From positions 1-21,556 of IMG/VR virus record IMGVR_UViG_3300017967_004276: a DNA stretch of 21,556 nucleotides; one strand, given 5' to 3'. Below, one piece after another: positions 18,301 through 21,556 of this stretch (position 1 is the stretch's first letter; the number at the start of each line of letters is the position of its first letter). A program made the translations under genes and the position numbers. The notes beneath the pieces are model-generated. The model had not been told where the DNA came from. It saw only the letters and a list, made by a program, of their open reading frames with translations, and did no database searches. The DNA comes from a virus.

Positions 18301-19689
18301 TAATTGTCCTTCTCTTAGATCATCTGTAAAGTCAGTTCCTAAATTTTCAGTTTCAAGTAACATTCTTGGCAAGAATATATCAACTGTAGGAATCGCTGTG
18401 TATCCTGTACCCTTTCTAACAATAGTAATTTCTTTAATTTCGCCCGCGATTTCAACAGTACTTGCTTCAGCACCACTACCATTGCCACCACCATTAAAGA
18501 TAACAGAAGCACTACCGTAATCTGCGCCAGAAGCAGTAACTAAAATTCTGTTTACACTAAAAGTAATACTAAATTTAGCAGTACCACTACCTGTTACAGC
18601 AGAAACGTGTCCTACATTTGTAATATCTGTAGGTAAAGCACTAAAGATACCCGGTTCAACAATAGCAACTTGTGTAATAGAACCAGCAAAGTCTTTTGCT
18701 ACAACCCTTAAAACAGCCGGAGATACAACATTACCACCTGTTAGTGTAAGTTCTGTTCCTATTTCATAATCAGTACCGCCATTAACAATCTGAATAGTTT
18801 GAGTTTCGTCAAGCTGCATTTCAACAGTACCAGTAGCACCATTGCCTGATAATGGAGATTGAATTAAATCTTCAAGTGTACAATCTTTAGTACCATTTTC
18901 GTATGTTAGTGTCTTTTGATATGGTCCTAGTTCTACAGGAGCCGCATTAACAAGTTCTTCAGCTACTTGTGCGGCTTTCGATACAGTTCTAAATGCTGTA
19001 GAAGGTGAACGTCCTATTTGGTTTGTTGGAATATCTGTTCTTTCATCTTGTCCGTTTGTAGCAACATAGAGGTTATTTGCTGACAAAAATGTTTTACTAT
19101 CAACGTATGCTTTAGTAGAAGCAATTAAACCGCCATAGTTTACATCATCTGAGTCAATTGGGTTTCTTGATAAAATCAAAGGACCAGTCATTGTGCCCCA
19201 ATCTGGCTCAATATTACCGGTTTCGTCAATAGCATCAACACCTGCTAATGAAATTTTAGTATCTACATAACCTTTATTAGGGGCATCTGAATCTAATTGT
19301 GCGTCAGCAATGTTAGTAAGTCTTTTATTGTTACCATCTAAATCCGCGGCAAGTGTCGGATCTGGGTCATTAATAAGCGCAGAAGCAAGTGAGCTAAATT
19401 TAATTACGCCCGGAACGCTTGAATCAATAACAATAGTATCGTTACTGTCTAATTTTGTAAATTGTATCTTTTCGTTGTTTGAGTCAACTGTAAGGATTTT
19501 GTTGTTATCTTCTGTTCTATAACTGTTTTGTGCTACATCATCTAAGCCAATAAAACTTAGTGCGCCACCTAAACCTAGTACAGCATATAACTCACCGAAG
19601 TTATCGTTTACCTTACTAAACGAATCGCGAATACTATCGCCGGTACCGTCATTTCCTTCAATACCGATATTAATTTCTTTTCTTGCCAT
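12325..19689 (-). CDS. Giant multidomain virion protein (fibre/adhesin-like, beta-helix and processing-type C-terminus)
   Basis: A 2454-residue protein. The N-terminus carries the docking module KEINIGIEGNDGTGDSIRDS FSKVNDNF split over residues 4-31, then fibre motifs PNKGYVDTKI and STKAYVDSKTF (about 140-200). Residues 300-430 hold GxGY-type beta repeats (GGTDYEIG, ASGADYGS, RKGTGYTAIP). A pectin-lyase-like beta-helix starts near 515 (VETGIYYEHFPIRLSPNVSL). Two copies of a helical repeat lie at about 727-797 (NRSFIQEETIQWL) and 873-957 (NKEFIQADVIGFL). A second beta-helical part (about 1193-1253) and a conserved block with STMRATGHDFLSIGTGSYAD (about 1650-1690) follow. The C-terminus from about 2326 (WADLAEYYEGDKTYEPGTVV) resembles the peptidase-G2-like self-processing domain of phage appendages. 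Its start has GGAG and a late-promoter-like site 43 bases upstream. It is probably a long host-contact appendage. Exact identity is unknown. Confidence 0.83.
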   Translation of the reverse strand: MARKEINIGIEGNDGTGDSIRDSFSKVNDNFGELYAVLGLGGALSFIGLDDVAQNSYRTEDNNKILTVDSNNEKIQFTKLDSNDTIVIDSSVPGVIKFSSLASALINDPDPTLAADLDGNNKRLTNIADAQLDSDAPNKGYVDTKISLAGVDAIDETGNIEPDWGTMTGPLILSRNPIDSDDVNYGGLIASTKAYVDSKTFLSANNLYVATNGQDERTDIPTNQIGRSPSTAFRTVSKAAQVAEELVNAAPVELGPYQKTLTYENGTKDCTLEDLIQSPLSGNGATGTVEMQLDETQTIQIVNGGTDYEIGTELTLTGGNVVSPAVLRVVAKDFAGSITQVAIVEPGIFSALPTDITNVGHVSAVTGSGTAKFSITFSVNRILVTASGADYGSASVIFNGGGNGSGAEASTVEIAGEIKEITIVRKGTGYTAIPTVDIFLPRMLLETENLGTDFTDDLREGQLLRGIDSDAVAKIISHSAERDASGREIFEVELLQGSFQIGEVIQYGDPAQNIQITIQVETGIYYEHFPIRLSPNVSLRGDEFRRTILRPKLGVSESPWSRVFFRRDPVIDGLRVTDYEFGYQYLTDPLDFSSQPKKNDEMDVFLCADATIVRNVSVQGHGGFMMVLDPNNQINSKSPYCQTGSSFAKSINVKNFAGGQFVDGFMGNLDGILLYKSGETGELTRNPQGGDDNKIVIGGLQREPQLPTSFNIGEDIYRITLTNRIESAFFDAKVLIEQNRSFIQEETIQWLATQNLGFTFNEDKCRRDVGLIVDAAVNDVLFGGYEESTRAGRLYFSGGLTVVAGQVTATAAAIEKARDIAITCVQQNTWPALGTIAQTKIASITNAEQGGAQQEVQNCFDIVANIIRYGEKMYVAKKLLQENKEFIQADVIGFLAVNYPNLDYNVDICFRDSGYIVDALSIDLFGNAPNAGVSDLNQGNFNNSIRAGYSYYRAGKKLIPSSGDPQTVNQLPATLDAVQHIKTRIGEILNNTAPSGVFIGQTFDPNLVLDVTSNTFTITNHGFNTGSRIIYSNGGADSLDLAGGGTLTNGGVYFTFRVDADNFKLYNSIELVRAQERDPGSEFEIDFTGLGTGTSHSFQWDVTQDTTLTAQDLVDAGITEAINTSIGYMKTLIAGDDAAPGETYASFGDSTGVPVLYPLYECVLDNPYEQMTAGKVTLATPGNKSMLGNDFTQVNDMGYGVFAMNNGLVESVSMFTYYCHTAYFALNGAQIRSLNGSSAHGVYGLRSNGADPNEVPDRIGLKFPLIQTASVYEDRPVDVVNDKTIAKIYINDVAYPPFPGCFIEVDHSNDPQRTGPNSITGFRAYKISAISTSGLPSGTYECSIDTDVTGGGLAADVPAGKKVIVRAFEEFTITDKIQVVSTRPSTALVFDESSGIDDAVIRVLSFNGFNGLDAQDGDQNITTKDGFPYVNLNLKKADPTFTPPSYANGIGDDAITVQTVEPEQAARLTKQTTGYAIYDGSSTSTGGMIFGYQDALYEVTDYKDVDLLDGFGNKIGSYGLVSFKNITDSNETLVNRSYTITGATAASTITVTVSGTLDLRTGRQIRITGADNASFDGLYFAGDITTNTFVLYTDKDLTTKADGSGFGAAATSGTVELFGGATSDFSASLENLQLKAGIRAGAQGQVTVNISTMRATGHDFLSIGTGSYADTNYPSNIFGPPNNNPLQSNEAVEEGTGRVFWVSSDQSGNFRVGEFFAVDQGTGKVTLDAKIDLQGITSLRLAAGETISEFTGDVTLGGAGEASNQAVPTEAAVRAYIDRRLGLTHEGGIQTVLIGPGYLPRDGSRQMTGPIDMSNNFVRGLPDPDVGIEGEGDAIRKAYMKIGNLQDAPEGWMYEANPVDPNNNRQPDYSYIESADILAFTTNGSSEFSNATVVGALTFTFQQNAPGVADVVSPTVTNYPDPQIVATINDNVIVNADVNYDAGIEQHKLDLNTARATEFEGIGIASYVYTAESAPGAGDDYTTITTSENHGMSEGDAVVISEETVVTAINGDWKATNITANTFRIPADTSTGGTITGGKIRHYGIISGAQTLEFTLVNGFLALKDSTNATRSGAYYDGIGFEKLRHIDVAVIDVTDNTNLAVGSNTKVLARRSNPGGIGQSIDGPPVPIDAKTIVEDGLGCRRPDFGDIGVMARIGTGNTAADFATIEFTSSNTANTIVQRSGTGSADFAGTSNFENITADGNITINVSDGVESGNPSDLEGIWMTYQTSTTPVITKHEQSSADNAYYVNYRNGNGEVAIKAQFSNVAANHFTEYRAGVHKFRTAGGSSGRVEVGSGGTLTAENGNTSAIGYIEGNWQLTAGSRMQATWADLAEYYEGDKTYEPGTVVQFGGDKEVTLSGELGTHKVAGVVSTEAAYIMNSDCQGKKVLVALQGRVPCKVVGKIEKGDLIIASGIPGVATSAGGDAKPGTIIGKAIDVYDSDRIGTIEVAVGRL

Positions 19690-19732
19690 GTAATAAACTC
19701 CAAAAATAGGATAAATTTGCTTCTATCAATGA

Positions 19733-19740
19733 TATTTATC
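19733..19740 (-). promoter_or_regulatory. T4-type late-promoter-like octamer before the giant structural gene
   Basis: The minus strand reads GATAAATATC at 19740-19731, of which GATAAATA is one mismatch from the T4 late promoter TATAAATA. It lies in the 84-base intergenic gap, 43 bases before the ATG of the 2454-residue gene, with GGAG in the intervening leader. This is the best-placed candidate for starting transcription of the whole 17-kb structural block by a gp55/gp33-type late system. Confidence 0.6.
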
Positions 19741-19773
19741 GAAATGTTTTAAAAGCCGAATGTAAATACTATT

Positions 19774-20061
19774 ATGTTCATACGAGAATACATTCTTAAA
19801 AAACTGTACGAAAGACGCAGTAAACACGGTAAAGTACATCAATACTATAGAGATGTTGCTATGGTTGTATTGAGATGTGATAATTGCGATGCTGACTTTG
19901 AAAGATCACGTAGTAAAATGGATTATAGGCGTATGAGCAACAACTATTTTCATGTATGCTCTGACTGTGATGCTAAAAGATTTGCTCAAAGAAAGGGTGT
20001 AGAGCGTAAAAAAATATGGGATATGCCAGCTAGTAGTGATTTACCCGTTAGTAAATACTGA
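19774..20061 (+). CDS. Small zinc-ribbon-type protein, unknown function
   Basis: A 95-residue basic protein on the opposite strand to nearly everything else. Two CxxC pairs, C35/C38 (RCDNCDADF) and C62/C65 (VCSDCDAKRF), would bind one zinc ion as a ribbon or treble-clef. The N-terminus is strongly basic and helical (REYILKKLYERRSKHGKVHQ), and a KRFAQRKGVERKKIWDMP stretch follows the second pair. HNH nuclease residues are not evident, so nucleic-acid binding is more likely than cleavage. Similar small proteins occur in marine T4-like phages without assigned function. No convincing ribosome-binding site precedes the ATG; the start is kept because the N-terminus looks protein-like. It diverges from the giant gene and its end overlaps the IscA-like gene tail to tail by 21 bases. 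Antisense reading of the overlap may affect both genes. Confidence 0.72.
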   Translation: MFIREYILKKLYERRSKHGKVHQYYRDVAMVVLRCDNCDADFERSRSKMDYRRMSNNYFHVCSDCDAKRFAQRKGVERKKIWDMPASSDLPVSKY

Positions 20062-20394
20062 ATCATCAAAATTTACACTAACACCACAACCGCATGACGA
20101 CTTAGCATTAGGGTTTTGAATATCAAACATAGCACCCATTATGTCTTTTTTATAATCTATTGTAGATCCAAACAAAAACATTATGCTTTGACCCCCAATA
20201 ATTAACTTTCCACTGCCACATTCAATAACTTCAACTTCTTCTTTGATCGAATCTTGTGTGTCAACAAGCCCCCAATCATATTCAAATCCAGCACAGCCAC
20301 CGCCTTTTATGTTTAAAGATACGGCATAACTGTTATGGTCTTCACAAAGTTTGTTTATTTGATCTTTTCCGGCTTGTGTTACATTACAAATCAT
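20041..20394 (-). CDS. A-type iron-sulphur cluster carrier (IscA/ErpA/HesB-like)
   Basis: A 117-residue A-type carrier that holds and delivers Fe-S clusters to target enzymes. All three ligand cysteines are present: C34 in NIKGGGCAGFEYDWG (family pattern SGCSGFxY) and C101 and C103 in SSCGCGVSVNF (family CGCGxSF). The length agrees with bacterial IscA (about 107). The segment between them, GKLIIGGQSIMFLFGSTIDY, fits the beta core. HesB/IscA-like genes are known in marine T4-like phages, where they may support Fe-S enzymes of host or phage during infection. Its start overlaps the upstream 55-residue gene by 11 bases and its end overlaps the zinc-ribbon gene from the other strand. The client protein cannot be deduced from this window. 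Confidence 0.88.
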   Translation of the reverse strand: MICNVTQAGKDQINKLCEDHNSYAVSLNIKGGGCAGFEYDWGLVDTQDSIKEEVEVIECGSGKLIIGGQSIMFLFGSTIDYKKDIMGAMFDIQNPNAKSSCGCGVSVNFDDSVFTNG

Positions 20395-20551
20395 TGTTTA
20401 AACTTTTTAGTTCAGCATAAGCATCATTTAGCTCTTTATAAGTTTTTTCCATATACTTATCAGGAGCCTTTTCTGCTTCTGCGGCTTCGATTATCTTTTG
20501 TAGTAGATCAATTCTTTGTTTAAGATTATCTACTTTATCCTCGATGCTCAA
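20384..20551 (-). CDS. 55-residue coiled-coil protein, TTG start
   Basis: A small gene below the usual length cut-off. Starting at TTG (20551-20549) it encodes 55 residues, MSIEDKVDNLKQRIDLLQKI followed by an E/A-rich segment and YKELNDAYAELKSLNNDL. This is a clear heptad pattern for one or two short coiled-coil helices. TTG is chosen because an in-frame stop lies three codons upstream, no earlier ATG exists, and AGAGG sits 9 bases before it. The stop of the preceding short frame overlaps this start in a TTGA junction, and its own stop overlaps the IscA-like start by 11 bases. Such tight linkage and the coherent helix suggest a genuine protein. Function unknown; it might pair with the Fe-S carrier or simply share its transcript. 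Confidence 0.68.
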   Translation of the reverse strand: MSIEDKVDNLKQRIDLLQKIIEAAEAEKAPDKYMEKTYKELNDAYAELKSLNNDL

Positions 20552-20715
20552 TTTAATTTACCTCTACGTTGTATTTTGACTTTGTCAAAAGAAACAGACT
20601 TAGGTGGAGGGTCAATTTTTTGGGCCTTTATCCAATAGTTATAGTGTTCTCTAATACCATTGGAACTCCACCTTTTAATCAAGAGGTCTTGATTTATAAG
20701 TCTGTGTTGCTTCAA
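20548..20715 (-). CDS. Possible 55-residue basic protein in frame after a TAG stop, TTG start
   Basis: An open frame directly following, and in frame with, the TAG that ends the small membrane protein. If started at TTG (20715-20713) it gives 55 residues, including LLIKRWSSNGIREHYNYWIK and AQKIDPPPKSVSFDKVKIQR, ending RGKLN. GGAAG lies 9 bases before the TTG. The composition is protein-like (aromatics, alternating charges) and its stop overlaps the next gene's TTG start, as expected in this operon. No domain is recognised. Alternatives are amber read-through giving a C-terminal extension of the membrane protein, a later internal TTG start at codon 12, or a decayed gene. A 17-base inverted repeat (20574-20590) lies inside its 3' part. 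Confidence 0.5.
   Translation of the reverse strand: MKQHRLINQDLLIKRWSSNGIREHYNYWIKAQKIDPPPKSVSFDKVKIQRRGKLN
20574..20590. repeat. Perfect 7-bp inverted repeat with 3-base loop
   Basis: TTTTGAC and GTCAAAA flank a three-base loop. On the minus-strand transcript this hairpin would sit about 20 bases before the TTG start of the 55-residue coiled-coil gene and just ahead of its AGAGG site. It is AT-rich, so stability is modest, and no T-run follows it; a mild translational or protein-binding role is possible, chance equally so. Confidence 0.35.
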
Positions 20716-20889
20716 CTATTCGGACTTCCAAATAGTCCAAGCACCATATGCGATTGCCGCATAAGCAAGAATACCTGCTAACGGTTTTGCAATTAGTACA
20801 ATAATTCCTAAAGCGATTAATGCCGCACCGTCCCAAGAAGTTCTTTCTGTGAAACGCTTTGACACCCAACCTTTAAATTTATCTAACAT
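20716..20889 (-). CDS. Small membrane protein
   Basis: A 57-residue membrane protein starting MLDKFKGWVSKRFTERTSWD. The N-terminal 20 residues form a basic amphipathic helix. It is followed by hydrophobic residues GAALIALGIIVLIA (21-34), a KP break, and a second hydrophobic run, AGILAYAAIAYGAWTIW (38-54), so two short membrane helices or one bent hairpin are likely. The ATG at 20889 is preferred over one at 20922 because GGAG lies 9 bases before it and the 11 extra residues look untypical. Proteins with the same RFTERTSWDG phrase are familiar among marine T4-like phages but have no known role. It is the first gene of the minus-strand cluster leading to the Fe-S carrier and diverges from the AT-hook gene across a 68-base gap. 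Confidence 0.75.
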   Translation of the reverse strand: MLDKFKGWVSKRFTERTSWDGAALIALGIIVLIAKPLAGILAYAAIAYGAWTIWKSE

Positions 20890-20957
20890 AATTATTATCT
20901 CCATTTTAGTTGTGTCACGCAAACATATTTAGTAAATACACCACAGGAGGAAAAATT

Positions 20958-21113
20958 ATGTTTAAATGGTTAAAAGAGCTTTTTGGGTTTGATACACCGG
21001 ATACTCCGGAAATTGCTAAAAAAGCACCTGCCAAAAAGAAAACACCTGCTACTAAGAAGCCTGCGACAAAGAAGGCTCCTGCGAAGCGTGGTCGTCCAAA
21101 GAAGAGTTCATAG
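20958..21113 (+). CDS. Histone-H1-tail-like AT-hook protein, 51 residues
   Basis: A 51-residue protein with a hydrophobic, amphipathic start (MFKWLKELFGF), then an acidic linker (DTPDTPEIAK) and a long Lys/Ala/Pro tail: KKAPAKKKTPATKKPATKK, ending APAKRGRPKKSS. The end is an exact AT-hook core (KRGRPKK), which inserts RGRP into the minor groove of AT-rich DNA. The repeated KKAPAK/ATKKPATKK pattern resembles the C-terminal tail of histone H1 and of bacterial H1-like proteins. The start is fixed by a strong AGGAGG eight bases or so upstream; an in-frame ATG at 20910 lacks a ribosome-binding site. It lies on the plus strand, and its last 62 bases overlap the end of the uvdE-like gene. It probably binds DNA, possibly tethering it to a membrane or protein surface through the N-terminal helix. 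Confidence 0.78.
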   Translation: MFKWLKELFGFDTPDTPEIAKKAPAKKKTPATKKPATKKAPAKRGRPKKSS

Positions 21114-21556
21114 ATTCTTCATACAATTTGATGCTGGCAAGATTCTTAGCCTTAGATTCTACCATAATGTCAGCGTAATCCCTGAAACTAAGAGCCCATT
21201 CATTAACTGCTTTATTCCACATAAAGTCTGAATGAGCTCTTAGTTTTTGTTTCTTGTATCCCTGTTCAAGTAATTCTTCCATATTTGGCATGACGTTAGG
21301 ATCGTGTCCTACAAGTAAATCCTCTCGTGAAACTGAGTAATGAATAACGGGACGCACACCACGCCAACTATCAATTATGCGAGCAAATCTATCGTCGGTT
21401 GGCTGAATGTATTCTCCTGTACGGACCCAGTGGTGGTGTATGTCAAGAACGAGTGCGACGTGTTCGGCAAGTTCCAAACTGGCGTCGATGCCCCAGGACA
21501 TTTCGTCATTTTCAATTGTAATACAGTTTCGTGCTTCTGGAGACAGTCTTGGAAGG
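21052..21556 (-). CDS. UV-damage endonuclease UvdE/UvsE-like (partial, N-terminus beyond right edge)
   Basis: The C-terminal 168 residues or so of a UvdE-type nuclease, a TIM-barrel metal enzyme that nicks DNA 5' of UV photoproducts and other lesions. The open frame continues to the right edge, so the gene starts outside; the ATG at 21501 is internal. Visible family features are ITIENDEMSWG (the TIENDD-like strand with a metal-binding Glu), LVLDIHHHW (metal-binding Asp and His), RPVIHYSVSRED (barrel strand with His) and LRAHSDFMW (HSDY-like strand). After ASIKLYEES the tail MNSSLDDHASQEPSLSQAS is unstructured-looking and is encoded exactly where the plus-strand AT-hook gene overlaps. Marine phages exposed to sunlight commonly carry such repair genes. 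Function is confident; the overlapping tail is probably dispensable. Confidence 0.88.
   Translation of the reverse strand, partial: LPRLSPEARNCITIENDEMSWGIDASLELAEHVALVLDIHHHWVRTGEYIQPTDDRFARIIDSWRGVRPVIHYSVSREDLLVGHDPNVMPNMEELLEQGYKKQKLRAHSDFMWNKAVNEWALSFRDYADIMVESKAKNLASIKLYEESMNSSLDDHASQEPSLSQAS

Noticed and set aside
19761-19768. TGTAAATA on the plus strand as a late promoter for the zinc-ribbon gene
   Set aside because: It ends only five bases before the ATG, leaving no room for a transcription start and leader.
20583-20588. TTGACA on the minus strand as a sigma-70 -35 box
   Set aside because: No -10-like hexamer lies 16-18 bases downstream; the hexamer is part of the inverted repeat at 20574-20590.
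20691-20698. TATAAATC on the minus strand as a late promoter
   Set aside because: One mismatch to TATAAATA but inside a candidate gene and about 140 bases from the next start, so support is weak.
20569-20781. Plus-strand 70-codon open frame
   Set aside because: Antisense to the small-gene cluster; no ribosome-binding site. The minus-strand frames have better junctions and composition.
20910-20957. Longer start for the AT-hook gene
   Set aside because: The AGGAGG immediately before ATG 20958 decides the start; the upstream extension has no site of its own.
1-21556. tRNA, rRNA, integrase, transposase or attachment sites
   Set aside because: I looked for these and saw no cloverleaf, mobile-element gene or flanking direct repeat.

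Overview
The window looks like part of the genome of a marine T4-like myovirus, probably of the pelagiphage or cyanophage type and with a low-GC host. The evidence is a gp44-like clamp-loader subunit, a gp31-like GroES co-chaperonin, a MazG-like pyrophosphohydrolase, an A-type Fe-S protein, a UvdE repair nuclease and a long block of very large tail-fibre or baseplate-type proteins. The DNA is AT-rich and genes are packed with TAATG, ATGA or few-base junctions. T4-type late-promoter octamers (GATAAATA, one mismatch from TATAAATA) also occur. I saw no cyanobacterial photosynthesis genes here, so the host cannot be fixed from this window.

Layout, read along the minus strand from right to left. 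(1) 20041-21556: a UV-damage endonuclease cut by the right edge, then a small cluster holding a membrane protein, two tiny TTG-started reading frames and an IscA/HesB-like protein. Two short plus-strand genes flank or interrupt this cluster: a 51-residue lysine/alanine/proline-rich AT-hook protein and a 95-residue zinc-ribbon protein. (2) 2632-19689: seven consecutive structural genes, about 17 kb. They encode a 2454-residue giant fibre or adhesin-like protein, a 408-residue fibre, a 1042-residue subtilisin-like protease carrying an internal cupredoxin-like domain, a 225-residue fibre-like protein, a 468-residue fibre, an 854-residue Ig-like-repeat protein and a 210-residue structural protein. 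(3) 917-2630: small accessory genes that continue the same strand: two conserved hypotheticals, an orphan piece of a DNA polymerase III alpha-like domain, the co-chaperonin and the MazG-like enzyme. (4) 1-912: a near-consensus sigma-70 promoter starts a separate unit with a small exported-type protein, a TagD-like cytidylyltransferase and gp44.

Inferred logic: region 2 makes virion surface and host-contact parts late in infection, with the protease possibly acting in maturation or host-surface attack and the co-chaperonin helping capsid folding. Region 4 looks like an early or middle replication unit. Region 1 and the small enzymes modify host metabolism and protect DNA. The most unusual items are the nested cupredoxin inside the protease, the orphan polymerase III fragment, the tiny histone-H1-like AT-hook gene whose end overlaps the uvdE end, and the in-frame TAG/TTG junction at 20713-20718. 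There is no gene-free stretch over 300 bases; the largest gaps are 856-916, 19690-19773 and 20890-20957.
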